Below are positions 23,401 to 36,899 of a stretch of DNA of 64,000 nt, piece by piece. Each line of letters begins with the position of its first letter. Positions within the stretch are counted from its first letter, which is position 1. Origin of the DNA: Rotaria sp. Silwood1 (Eukaryota > Rotifera > Eurotatoria > Philodinida > Philodinidae). The position numbers and the translations under genes are program-made. The stretch is taken from the NCBI GenBank assembly GCA_905250075.1, contig CAJNOP010000017.1:967017-1031016 (forward strand), read 5' to 3'. Below the pieces are notes generated by a model. It searched no databases and was not told the origin of the DNA. It worked only from the letters and a program-made list of their open reading frames with translations.

Positions 23401-26400
23401 ACAAAATATGAAGTTGTGCAATACCGAACAAAACTGTTAGGCTCGTCGACAAGAAGCAAAAGAATGCAGTTCATTGCAAGTTAACTAATAATTTGACATT
23501 TTTGAACATTAATCGTAAGCGTAATTAGCTTCATACAACTTTTGATGGGAGGACTACACTATAAATTGCTTGTCAAAAAAGATGTAAAGAACGAAGAATA
23601 TTGTGCTTCTTGGAATTATTTTTTAATAAACAATTGCAAGTTACAATGGACAGTGTCATAGATTTTCTAGGTTTTAAATGAAAACTTTTATTATCTAATA
23701 AAGTAGTTAAGAAAGCTTGTTTGCGCAGGTCTTTTGGAAATTAAACGTAGAACTCATATATTTCATATAAACTAGGGAATAATTTGGTATAATTTATCTT
23801 TATGTAATGAAATATACTTTAAAGTTTGTAATTAGTGAAATGAAAGAATGAAGCTTTTACACGATGTAACATTTATTTGCTTGTTAATAGTGATCAAAAT
23901 AATTGAGAAAATATCCAAAAATGTTTTTTTTTAAATAATTTCCGATATGTTTAAATTTTTATGGATCTTGTAATATACACAACTAAATACAGGGTTGACT
24001 AGTCTATAGAAAAAAAAAAATTTCATTTTCTTTTTCATCAAAGAGCAACATTATCGTTTTTATGATGTGATGAAGAAGAAAAATATGCAACAGCAGAGAA
24101 AATAAATCAGCTAGTAACTGATTATAATGATATTTTTTTTCATGAATTGAAATATTTACAGTTAGATACTAAAGTATTAACTACGATAAGAAAAAAATAT
24201 TGCCTCACTGCTACTAGTGAACATATTCGTATCTGAATTCTACATTTTTTCGTTTGCATGTTTCTCTCTTTGATCTCGAAATCTCTTATTTTTACTTGCG
24301 TAACTATAAATGAGAGTAGTATTAAAATCATTGGTTTATACCTGTAATTGATAATATTTGTGATAGACAGCCACAAAACTTCGACTAATAAGTCACACTC
24401 ATCATTTTCTTGAAAAATATATGTGAATTTCAGAAAATCACTTATTCGATAAGTATTGATTATGAATCTTAATCATTTTTCTTTTTATTAAACCTTAGAA
24501 AATATATGAGCTCAAAGCTTTCAGTTATTTCAATCAATATCATTGTAGCAAAAAAAAAAAGACTTTTCAGATAAACATATGAACATGTTGCCTGAATGGC
24601 CTACTGAACGAATTTATACAAATAGTTTTGAATTTCGAAGATTTTTCGTAGTTTTACAAATGATATTTGAAACTATCCAAACAAATACTGATGTCTAGAG
24701 AAATCAGTCAACCTTTTTTTCTAGACGAAGTATATCTGAAAAATAAGCAAATGTTTTTCAGAGGTAATCATATTTTTTTGCATAATAGAGAGACTTTTCA
24801 GATCTCCAATGACTTGAAATAATAGCTGTGAATCTTCTCTTTATTCACATCTAGATGCCACACCTACTCACATCAACATTCATATACCACATATATTTAT
24901 CACAACACCCACGTACCAAACATATTCACACCAACATCCACAACTTGGAGCCAGATGTTTTATATGAAATAAAATTCATAAGTCGTAGGTATAACAATAA
25001 AAAACTAATCATCATTATGAGCCTTTGAAAACCCTATACGGTAACAAGAAAATTAAAAAAACGAATTTTTTATTCTTCTGTCTTTTTTGTGTTGTCGAAT
25101 GATATAATAAATATACACACAATGGTACGTAGAATCTTCTATGATTATGTATCTCGTACGCAAACAATCTAATGTACGTAGACAAGTGTTTCAATTGACA
25201 TATAAGATACTTATGCTTCACTTCTATTTTAAATAATCATTGAAAGATTATATAAAAGAAAGCTTTCTTTCAAAAAATTGATTTTTTTGGGTAATGATCA
25301 AACCACGGACAAATGTTTTCTCAATGCGCTTCATTTTATGGATCTTTGCTTTTTTTAATAGATATATATGTGCACAGTCTCTCAGATGAGAGAAAAGAAT
25401 TTTCTAACTAATTATCAATGTTAGATAAAGCCGAATTTTGCTAGAAAATAATGTCTGAAATTTCAGATTTTGGAAGTTTCTATAATCAGAAAAATGAAAC
25501 ATAGTAAAAATTAAAAATACTGTTTTTCTCATTCGAAGTTATAGAAAGTGCTCTTGCAAATGAAAGCAATTCAAGGCCTATAGCTTGATTCATAGAAATT
25601 TTTCGAATGTTAGAATATGAAGGCATGAATTTTCTTATTAACATATATTCTAGAATCCAACATTTATGCAAAGTCTCATCAGTATCTAATGTACTCTATC
25701 GAAGGTAGATTTTTAAGAAAGAACTGTTTAAGAAAATAATGTATCCTGCTCATATTATCTATTTAAGTTCAGACTATGAATAGAAATGTTAAGAAAGTTT
25801 GGCTCATTTTTGTCGATAGGAAAGAAAAATATCTCTAGATTTTTCTCTTATTTTCTTGTTTCAGATTTTGATCAGTACAGATTTTCTCGAGTACGAGTAC
25901 GTTCTCGTACCCCACTCGATTTCATTCAATATTTACGAACTAGAATGAACTTGATTTAACAAATTTTTCTTTTCGTTTCGTGCAACTATTCTATAGCTAC
26001 TAATGTATTGCAGGAAACAAAATATTTCTGTATGTTTTATTCCTATTTTGATTTTTCTACTTTTTAATATCATCTACTTTAGCAGTACATAATATAGACC
26101 AAATACAAAGCCTGATATCTCAAAGTAACAATTTAGATATGATTGATCTATCTTCAATATCTACATGAATTTATAAATCGATATTTCTTTCCTCTACAAT
26201 TAGAATAAAACTAGGAAAAATACAATAATATTATTTCTAAATAAGTTTTAATGTCTATTTCCTTTTACAATAAACTGATATGTGTGTAAATCCTTTGACA
26301 GTTTTTTTTATTGATTCTATAAACTAAAACAAAGTGTGTCTTTGCTGCCAAATTATTGTTCATATATTACCCAAATGATACTATCTCGACATTATTTAAA

Positions 26401-29400
26401 ATGTGAGTGTAAACTTAGATGAAAAGTTTCATTGTAAAAACCAGTCTTTCAAATTAACTGTACAATGGATCGTAATAGAACGAACTAATATTTCTTGTTG
26501 CAATTCAGTCAAACGAGAAAGATTATAAACTACGTGTAGATGCAGCAGTATTATTGCGTGTACATTCATGAATAGTTACGACAAGGTATGCATGGGTACG
26601 TTGCACAGAGTTTGACTATATTCCTATTTACTTGCATGAAATTATGCAAAAGCGCACATTTAATATTGTCGTTGCATATAAGACTATATTAAAATGGTCG
26701 AAAACTGAGACATATGTAGAAAACATACATGAACTAAGAAGAAGGTTTTTTCTTTTAGAAATAAAATTCGAACATCTACTTACATTAGAGGTGCAATGAA
26801 AACTGAAGGATCTAATGGTCATCTGATAACTACGAAGTACCATGAACATAAATACTAATAACTGTAGGTAATATTGAAAAAATTGAGCATGATTTTTTTA
26901 ATCAATATAGTATAGATATATGAGAGCGATTTTACTTTAATGAGAAATAAATTAATACACACAGAAGAAAACAAAACCTAAAGTCTTATAAGGAACAACA
27001 TGCACATTACGAAAATGATACAAATTCGCATGTCGATGCAGAGTAGTTTTGACAATAGTTTTTGTCAATGCGTGTTTTTTGCAATTGCATCCGGAGTTTA
27101 GTAAAATTCTAGCCGTCTTGCACGTGCATACTAATAACACTTTTGCATTTACATAGAAGTCATATATCGTATATAGACACACAAGTGTTACATGTAAATA
27201 TTCGCAAGGATAAAAGTCATGCAGTTTTACACGTTTGACGTAAAAAGTTAAAAAATTGTGCTTTCAGGCACGTGCTATTCTATTGCATTTATATGAAACA
27301 ATTGTGAATATTTGAAATAGCGCACATCTCCATGGATAATTCAAGCAGACAAATATAGATCAAAAACGCGTTTAAACGCTCCAATCACGGCTCTTGTTTG
27401 AGTGGTTTCACTTCCGTTTAAAATACACCAAACCAACTAGTCTCATCATAAAAGGTGCGTGGAGTCGTCAAAAGGCAACTTTTATGTCTGGAAACCATGT
27501 AGAACGTTTTCTAACAGTATTTTTTTTTTACATATATGGCATTTCAAAAAAACAACTTATATATGCAACATACGTAAAAATATTGCAAAAAAAATTTTGC
27601 ATGTTATCTAGATGCCAAATTTACCATTTGAAGTGCTTTTACCCACTTTTTATCATTAAAGTAGCTAGTGTGGATGTTTTCTGAATGAATGTGAAAACCT
27701 TCAAAGGGACAGTACGATTAGAGCGTTGAAATTCGTTTTCAGAAATTTTTATCGGTTTGAGAAGAAACGATGACTTACAAATGATTCTGCAAGTAAATGC
27801 AAGTTGCTGAAAATTTCATGCAATTACATGTATTTTTTTAAGCTTTTGCTTTCCCCAGAAAGTCTATAGCAATTTACAATTTATGAAGACATCTGGATAA
27901 TATATTTTTATAAATTACTAAAAACACATAACATTTTTTTTATTTCATCAATCATGATCATATAAGTTTGGATTGGAAATGGCAACATTTGAATTTAGTC
28001 ACTGCTGCTATTTCTTGAGTTGAGATATGCGTGGAACTGGGTGTATGATTAGAGAAGTTCAATATCAACACCAACATACTTTGATTGAAAGCGTTTTTCT
28101 GACCTTTCTAATCATGATGACATTCGATTTGAACATCTCAGATAGTACCATTACTGTTTGGTTTATTTCTTTCTCTTCAAGGCAAGTTTTCTTCAATAAA
28201 ATTCTAAGATTATTCAGAAAAAAAAACTTGTGTCGATGAAAAGGGAAGATACCAAAACATACACAACAAATTTGACGTTGTAGAAGAGAAATAATTGATC
28301 GTAATATGAAATTAGTGATGATGCAACTGTAAAATTGCTTGTCTATTATATATTTTCTTAAGAATAAATTTTCTTATAGTTTAAAATTTTTTTATTTTCT
28401 TTGGTCTTTTAAACAAATACATGAATTCTTATTTTTTTAATATATAAAAATAAAGAAATAATTGACTTGCTTCTCTCACTCAATTATTGGTTTTAAAAAA
28501 AGTATAAAAATAAAACGATAACTGTAGTTCTCATATTCATTGTTTTCTCAAGCTTTCATTATATGTGTCTGTCTTTTTTGTTATCTGATTTTATGTCTAA
28601 ATAGAAATAATCTGATATGATAACATAATAGTATTCGAAAAAACTTCTATATTGCATGATGTACGATTAATTGTCATACGGCTTGAGCGAGCGTAACACG
28701 ATGATGTTTTGGCCAGTCTTATTAACTTTTCTCAGCAATAAGGTTGCCCAGAAGGTTTGTTCTTTCGTTGGAAAATGTGTCTCTGCCTTCCTCAAAATCT
28801 CTGAAAATATGTATGAGGTCGTTTGGATGAGCCATCTGGAAATTAGGGCAAAAATAGATCACGTAACGCGATGACACAAAAAAGGACAAAATATGGAGGG
28901 TGACGTGTTTGTTCTTTATTTTCCTGCAAATGTGTAGTGTATTAAGAGAAACTTGCTATAGACATTTTGTAGCCGACACTTTGAGGTATCCAACGGAAAA
29001 AAAGTTCTTAGTATACAGATGTCAAATATTCTATTTAATTATTTTTCTAATACAAAAAAATCGTAATAAAAATAAACTAGTGTGACGAATATATATAACA
29101 ATGTATATGTACACTGAATATGCGATAAAAAAAGCTATCAACTGTTTAAACAAATCACCATTAGAAAAAAATAACTATCAGGCTTATTCAGAGTAAGGAA
29201 AAATAGGAAGATAAAACAAAAAATTTTCCACATATATATTATGTAGTATACAAACGAAACGATTTTATTGGTAGTTTTATTTTAATTGAACATAATCAAC
29301 TTACTACACCAATCAGATAAGTTATTATTGCAATTTATTACTTATTAATGAAAAATTGATTATAGTCTTAGTTTATAATGAATTTTGAATAAGAAAGCAC

Positions 29401-32400
29401 TGTTTGAAAATGCTCTCTTACAAATATGAAAACATAGGAGAAATGGTAAAAATCGTCCTCGCGTTACGTAAATTTATTTTTTTAAACAAGACCTTTTCGG
29501 ATAAAAATCCATGCATTGGATAGCCCATAAAAAACTAGCTTTAGGTATATATCTTTTATTAAAAAAAAAAGTAGAGATTAGCAGATGAGAAAAAAATAAT
29601 ATTCATTTTTCGTTACGCGATGACGTTATAAAGTGGATAGTTTTAGTTAAGCTTGCTGCCAAAAACTATAACACATACGAAATCAACTGTTATGCCAAAA
29701 GATACATCTGTTATCGTAGTCTTAATCGGTCTTAATCAACTTTGTATACATCACGCTGTTTCGACATATGGATTAAGCTGATTAATGGTCGAAATAGAGA
29801 AATTCTCTATATCTGTTAGTGACATCTCTATCACAATTTATCACATACGATTAAACGCAGTTATTGATGGAACAAAATGCGTTTCTCTACACTTTGAACC
29901 ATGCTCTACAAGATGACGACAATGAGTTTTAGAAATTATGACTTCAAACTCCCGGTCCTGAAGTTACACCGTACGCGCTCAAGCTGCATAAGCATATATT
30001 CACATTTTAGCATGAATGCTTGTGAGTTGCCGAGATATTTTATATCATGAGTACTTGCTTTATGAATACCTTTATTAGAATGAATAGCTTAAAAAAATCC
30101 TGATTAAATAATTCATCTGTCATATTTTAAACTTCAAGCAATAAGGATAATATATGAATGATAATATAAAGATTGGCAATAAATTTCTATTGCTGTTTTT
30201 GACATAAGTTAAATCATATCTCAAAAACAAAGAGACCGAAGCACGAAAACTTAGAAAGTCTTCTTGAGATGAGAGTTGTAGAGTCAACAATTTTTTTATT
30301 CCGGAATCCAACTCCGACTCCCAATTCGAGACTTTTTTCTACGATTTCGATTTCAACTCTGAGATACTCTGAAATTTTGTCTCAATGTCACTTGCAGATT
30401 GATCCTTTCAAATATAGAACGACTCATTTAACGCTCTAAAAATGTGCTCCGTCTGTACTAAAAAAAATCAACATTTCTCTTGAAAAAAAAACAAGTTTAT
30501 GGATGTTATCATCTTCAAGTTTACGTCTTTCTAAAGAGAATCTTTTTTGAAGGTGCAAAAACTCACATTTCTATTTCTAAAAATGGATTTTGTGAACAAT
30601 TTTTCTGCTCAGTATGTTCTTTGTCTAAACAACCAAGAATTGATAATCTAGACTGTTGCAGTACTTTGAATGACATTAATAACTCTTTTTGATTAAAGTT
30701 GTTATGTTACCATTTTAGTTAATTATTCAAACATTACATCTAAAAGTTGATTCATTCATTTTCTGTCTTGAAGTTCGATATTAGTCCATGTAGTAGGTAT
30801 TATTCTTTGTTTTAGTTTATTAATATGAAGAATGAAGTTTGAACATATGGGAAAGAAAAAGATTATTGAAGATGATTACAATGTCGCGTCTGACTTCGCC
30901 AGAGCTGACGGCAAAATCAGTTTTGGAAGTTCCTTCGAGGCTTTTACTTCTTAGTCTCACTGAAATTTATTGATAGTCGCAAAAAAAATGAAGTCGAAAA
31001 CTCGCAATTATTTGGAGTAGTTTTCTTATTAATATGTAATTTTTCTCTATAGTTTCGTCAACTTAACTGCAGTTGCTAACTTTAAAACTGCAGAAAATTA
31101 AAAGCACGTTCATTTTACATCGTCTTATTAATAAAATGTTGTCAAGCAGAATTTTGCACGATTGATAAATGATTTTTTTCTCAAATAATGTTTTATTTGT
31201 TCACATATTGATCAACAGTATTAAAAACATGCTTTATATTAGATGTCAGAGTTGCATATTAGTATATAGTATTGCATAGAGTTCAATGACAAATCGAAGC
31301 TAATATTACACAGCTGTCAAAGGTAATTGAAACATACGCATGACTCAGTATTATCACTATACTGGCCTTATTGTTGAAATTCTTCCAAATAATATTCGAA
31401 TAAGTAGCGGACGTTCTCTACTATAAAATTTTCACTTGAATTATTTCAAAAAAACGAAAATTCACTGACGTTGAATTGAAATACAGAATAATGTTCTCGA
31501 CCACAAATTAGTTTCAACATCAACAGTAGATTACGACATAACAAACATAATAAAGAAAGAAAATACTGAGTACATGTTTTCTCTATTTCTGTCGATATAT
31601 TCCATGTCTTTACACCGACGCTTAAATAGTCATGTCTTACGAACCTAGCGATATATATATATAAGTCAAATTCAAAGATATAATACCTATAAAATTTCAA
31701 GTAAGTACCAATATGATACAGTATTAGAAAGATCGTCTCAGATTATTTTTTCTATTTTTGTTAAAGTAGATTAGAGTACATATCTACTTACATTGTGTAG
31801 GAAGTCTTCGAATTATCATATTAGTATTTTTTTTTCTATTGACATTTACTATATTATGAAGTGATATATTAACTATTCTATTCAATTTTGAATTTGAATA
31901 TGTATCAATCGATCATACATTTTTGATTAACACATATTATGCTTTATGCAAAATTTATATGTGATAATTCATATTCAAATATAACTTTCTATGTTTTGTT
32001 TTATCTGCTGATTATTATGAAATACTTGCAATCTGACAACATTTTTGTTTGATTACGATAAAACTAATTGACAATCCGTTTTCTTTTCTTTGTTTGAAAA
32101 AGAAACAAGAAAATAAGGCGAAAATATACATGATCTATGAGAAGAATAGTATAGTCTCATATGTTATAATAGAAGAACAACATATTCGATCATGTCAGAA
32201 CTAATAAAGTTTATTCAATGATTGTCCGACTTAGTAGTTTTCATATCGATTTGATTCTCATTATCAGTATTATCAAAATGCATTACAACATCTTGACGAA
32301 CTAAGTGAGAGACATCCTTATTTGAACGATATTTTCGTTAGAATCCGTGCTATTCTTATAAGTGATGAGCGTCATTGATGAGTGTTTTTAGTATTTGCTT

Positions 32401-32616
32401 CAATGTCTTCATTTTTAACGTGTATAAGGAAATAAAAACTTCTGAACTCATAACTTACGAAGAACATTGAAAATCTCATCTTGAAAAATCCTGATCCGAC
32501 ACTGGTACTAACCATCTTATAGTATGTGTTTAAAAATCATTACTAGACGAATTTATCAATGCACGTTCATTTATTTCTTTCACAAGATCAAAGTAATCAT
32601 CAATAAAAATAATAAT
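20418..32616. other. 12-kb gene-free AT-rich region
   Basis: I found no exon with a coherent frame and splice partners, and no tRNA or rRNA. Open frames of 60-96 codons (such as 27394-27684) look like chance. Low-complexity parts include an A-rich AATGAAA-like stretch near 22400-22850 and a CA-rich tract near 24840-24950. A 15-bp inverted pair at 28861 and 29455 may mark one more small element. Confidence 0.5.
28861..29469. repeat. Possible small element with 15-bp inverted ends
   Basis: ACGTAACGCGATGAC at 28861-28875 faces the reverse complement of ACGTAACGCGAGGAC at 29455-29469 (14 of 15 match). The span of 609 bp is close to that of two other inverted-repeat elements here. A related ACGCGATGAC recurs at 29615. 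No target duplication is evident. Confidence 0.3.
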
Positions 32617-33200
32617 TATTGTCAGATTTTTTTTAAATGCCAGCCACCATTTTTTAAATAACTCTTCACCATTGATAGCTATCGAGTTCAGGTTTTAGCC
32701 ATTCGATAGAGTGGCACGGGTGTGTCTATCTATATGAGACTCATTAGGGCCAAAGAAGTTTTTTATGGTACATATTTAATTGATAAGAGGTTTTGTTAGC
32801 TTTTTCATTAGTTTTCATAGAGACTTAGGCTTCGATTATAGCAAAATGTAGCTTGAAGGGTAGTGTATCTGTGATGACATTTTCAGCTCTTTCTGTCATT
32901 GTCTCGAATACGATAGTTCGTTAAAATCCTGAGATTTTAACGCAAATTCAGGACCCTCCAAGTTACATTTTGGTGTCATTCAAGCCGAAGTTTCTATGAA
33001 AACTAATGAAAATTCGTAACAAAACCTCTTATCAATTAAATATGTACCATAAAAAACTTCTTTGGTCCTAATGAATCTCATATAGATAGACGCTCCCCGC
33101 GCCGCTCTATCGAATGGCTAAAACATGCACTTGATAGCTACCAATGGTGAAGAGTTATTCAAAAAATGGTGGCTGGCATTTAAAAAAATTCGACAACAGT
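32617..33200. repeat. Near-palindromic foldback element (584 bp)
   Basis: The left arm, 32617-32873, matches the complement of the right arm, 32943-33200, almost throughout. Shared blocks include AAATGCCAGCCACCATTTTTT, CTCTTCACCATTG, GCCATTCGATAGAG and TTTTTTATGGTACATATTTAATTG. The loop is about 70 bp. It is the best-preserved inverted repeat in the window and encodes nothing, so it is a likely MITE. Confidence 0.85.
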
Positions 33201-33429
33201 TTTTGTGCACTAATTTATATCATATTTTAATAAAAGCACTAGGATCTTTTATTTTACTTTGATAGAATAGAAGGAGCACGTAAATGAATGACTTAGAAAA
33301 AAAAATAGCAACAAGGAGCATTTGCGAATTATAATTATCAGAAAAGACAGGATATGTTTCCTAGGTGCTTTAATGTAATTAGAAAAATATGTTCGATCGG
33401 TCTGCCATATTCAACAATCCTAGAACGCC

Positions 33430-34592
33430 TTATTTTATGTCACTTCTATACATGTCAGTTTGATTCATTGATTTTAAGTTCGTATTAACCTTAACTATCT
33501 AGACAATATCTTGGATTATTAGACCCAATTTGAGGTTATTCTTGTTTTAGATCTTGAAGCATATACCATTTGATAGAAAATTCAATTCTCGAACGAGTTT
33601 GAGTCATTGTGAAAAGATTTCTAGAAAAATTTGAAAATATTCTCTAGCTGAGTCTGAATTTAGGTACAACTTTGGTGTCATCTTGTTTGATGTGGAAGCC
33701 GTTTTAATCTCATTTTATAGAGCTTCGGAGTGACTTCATAATTCTAGATAAAGTATTTAAAAGGTTCAGGATGACATAAAAATTTTGTGTGAAACAGTTT
33801 ATTTTATCTCAATCTAAATCAGAATAATAAGTAGTACAACATATATTAGTGAAACTTCGCAGCAATGCTCGAGTACGTAGCTATAATCACAATACTTATT
33901 TTACTTTTATACAAAATGAATAATGCATGCTGAAGTAGCATATCTCTCAGTGGAAAAATTTCCTTGAACAAAAACTCGTCTATATTCTTCAGCTAAATTC
34001 TTCCGCCGCTTCGCCTCAGAGAAAGCTAGATAGATTTCTATCAAAAAAAAGTTATTCTTCTGAAGTATATGCTACTTGACTCAAATTTTTGTTTTAATTT
34101 GGAGGATGCCCTTTTATTTTTTTTTTTACAAATAACTGTTTTTTTTTTGTTAAAATGACTAAATACGCGAAAACATCTGCAAAATTTTATTGCACTCCAT
34201 ATTACGATAATTGAAAGTGAAAGAAGACAGATGTTTCTCTAAGCCTTTTTTGTCACTTTGTAGCTTTTTGAATGCTTCATCTATGGTAATAATGTCATCT
34301 CGAAGTTCCATAAAATGAGGTTAAAGTATCTTCTACCCAATGATATAACATTCTTCATTTTCTTTTAATTATCTTTTTCTATTTTGACTCACACCCATTT
34401 CAGAGTTGAATTTTCTATCAAATGGTATAGGTAACATCTTCAAATGTTTTCTTTTTGATGTCTCAATACCTAAAAATAAGAATGACTGCAAATTTGACTT
34501 AATTATCCAAAATATTGTCTAGATAGTCAAAGTCAAAAGCAACTTTAAAATCAATGAGCAAAGCTAAAACGTATGAGAATGTCATAAAAATG
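33430..34592. repeat. Large inverted-repeat element (~1.16 kb) upstream of a peptide gene
   Basis: The left arm, about 33430-33775, pairs with the right arm, about 34250-34592. Shared blocks are AACTATCTAGACAATAT, ATACCATTTGATAGAAAATTC and CTCATTTTAT.GA.CTTCG. The arms may continue further inward with lower similarity. There is no open frame. The right end lies about 150 bp before the ATG of the peptide gene at 34745. Confidence 0.75.
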
Positions 34593-34744
34593 TGTACCAT
34601 ATATATGCTGAAAATTCCAGGTTAATCAAACATATTTTTCTACTGAGACCAAATCAGCTAGCCAATGTCCTCTGATCTTTCTCAGTTTCCCTATTATTTA
34701 CTCATCTAACTCCTCTTTTATCTTAGATAATAAACTGATCTACA

Positions 34745-35149
34745 ATGAAAACTCTCATGCTTGTACTGACCATTGTTACAATATTCACTTTACTCTCTAT
34801 CATTGATGCTACTGGTAGCAAAGAAGTAAATAATTAGGCATAAGACAAAACTTTTTAAACATAATTATCAAAAATTTATTTAGTACTCTACAAATTTATT
34901 CCAACAACGGCTTATTAATTCATTTCTGGAATCAAAACAAGGAGAAGCATTATATAATAAATACATAAAATTAAGAAAAGTAGTTCAAACACCTAAAAAC
35001 AATGTGTTGAAACAAAAAGACAACGATGAAGATGATGATGCACGGACATGTAAGACCGTTTTTATTGTTAACATAAAAAGAAAGATGTTTTTTTTTTCCA
35101 CTTAGACATTCGTCGTAAAGTGGTTGGAATTAGTGACAACCCATTTTAA
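34745..35149 (+). CDS. Secreted peptide precursor, member 3
   Basis: Exons 34745-34825 (81 nt), 34884-35049 (166 nt) and 35106-35149 (44 nt) give 96 residues. It starts MKTLMLVLTIVTIFTLLSII then DATGSKE, a typical signal peptide. The middle exon begins YSTNLFQQRL, parallel to NSNDLFEERL and DSNDLFKDRL of the other two members, but lacks their RRRAYF segment and is instead Lys/Asp-rich. The terminal exon gives YIRRKVVGISDNPF, close to LVRRKMFGFSDNPV of member 2. Exon lengths, phases (0, 1) and the 18-nt leader (34727-34744) after TTATCTTAG match the other members, so common descent is clear despite weak overall similarity. A peptide released after RRK is plausible. Confidence 0.75.
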
Positions 35150-36899
35150 TTTTAATCATTATTAATTCTACATCTATGATATCTTGAAAAAGCAAGCAAT
35201 TTCAGATTCTATGGCTACTTTGTGTTTCGGTTTTTTTTTTATGCAGTAATTTTGTTGTTTCATTTTGTTTATGTAGTAATGCGTGCATTCATCTATCAAC
35301 ACATTGTTTTAAATAATTATGCCTTTTTTTAATCCTGATTTTTACTCGTATACCCTTGAATAAAGGTGAAATTCGAATATTTCCTTCATACTGAGTATAC
35401 GAAGATAAAAATAAAAGATATTAAACTTTAAAATAATATGATTGATAATCTTCTCAAGTTCCAATCTAAGCGCATATTATAAAATGAAGATTGTTACATC
35501 TAAATGTGTAAGTTGATCAGCTGAGCCGCTATCACTAACGTTCAAGTGATTTAGCCGCGCTGGACACGTTACTCAAAGTAATTATTGAGGGATGTGAGTG
35601 AAGTTTTTGATGTAAGATTCCATATTTATAGAAAGACCATATTTTCAATTTTCGACCTAAAATTTTGTCTACATAAAGATCTCAATTAGGCTAACTTACA
35701 TAAGAAATCTTGAAAATTTTTCAACTAAAACTTCTTCTAAACATGAAGCTCTCAAAAAATGCATGCGGTATACATTAGCTACTTATTGAAAAAGGCCTAA
35801 ACTGTGAAAATTTCTTAAGTTGGAGAGAAACTCTCTAAAGATTCTATGATTTTTTAATGTAATCTAACTTAATTAAGATCTTAATTTAGACAAAATTTTA
35901 GGTCGAAATTCTATAAAATGGTCGTGCCAACAAAAAAGTAGGACATTATAACGAACATTCATTAAAAGCTTTCGTTCTTCTCGGAAATAGACCATAGTCA
36001 CAAACTCTTTTCAAGTTAGGCCTTTTTTTTTTACTGAAGTCCATGAAATACACCAAGCTCTATCCCAGTTCCAAAGCTACATGACACTTGAAAATGTTTT
36101 GCCATGAGCTATGTGATAATATATATAGTCAGGCGATATTTAACATGAGAGTTCACTAGTACGGTTGCACCACTTACAGAGGATTTTAGGGAACTATCTT
36201 GGTAGAATCATTTTTAAATTGAGATCTTTATATTAAATTTTTGATGCTTTAAGCTGTACAATATATAGATCATTAACCTAGTCGACAGATTAGAAATTAA
36301 ACTAAAAGAAAAGAAAATATTTGAATGAATCATGTTTGGACTTATTGAATTCTTTGAATAATGGTTTACATTTGACAATAATATTTCTTTCCTCGTGAAA
36401 AAGTACAATGAATCAGAACTAGTTGATTACACAGGAAGAAAATGAATCGTCCACATTTATTAACCAGACTAAAAGTTACTAGACTTATTAATCATATAAA
36501 TCAAACTTCAAAAAATTTTAGAATTCTTTAGATTCAATACGAATAAAATCAATCAACATTGGTTTCGCCTATTTCTGGTAATAATGTTAAATTTATAGTA
36601 TAAATACTTTCTGATTTAACTATGCTGAAGATTATACATACATGCTTGTAAACAAACCTTTAGATCATTGTTCAATTGATTTATCTAATGACATCTATCG
36701 CTATGCTAATCTGTTTCTCATAGATCATTGGAAGAAGACAAGTTTACCAATTGAGATTCATTTGATAAAAAAATAAATTTCCTTGGAAAAGATTCACGTG
36801 AAATGTTGTATCCTTATAGATGAAACATAACGATATCTTTCAACACATTATATTCAATCATCAACACAGATAATTGACAATTCAGATAAATTATTTTCT
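35150..36899. other. Intergenic region before the tetraspanin gene
   Basis: AT-rich with no supportable gene. It contains one short inverted-repeat element, annotated separately. Confidence 0.55.
35634..35933. repeat. Short inverted-repeat element (300 bp)
   Basis: GACCATATTTTC..TTCGACCTAAAATTTTGTCTA at the left end pairs with the complement at the right end (35859-35933), which shares TTCGACCTAAAATTTTGTCT. Weaker matching continues inward. No coding content. Confidence 0.65.

Noticed and set aside
24840-24950. CA-rich stretch that resembles a tandem repeat
   Set aside because: Units (CACATC/CATAYYAC) are too irregular in length and sequence to call an array.
27394-27684. 96-codon open frame in the 12-kb desert
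   Set aside because: No start context, splice partner or family resemblance; length is within chance for this composition.
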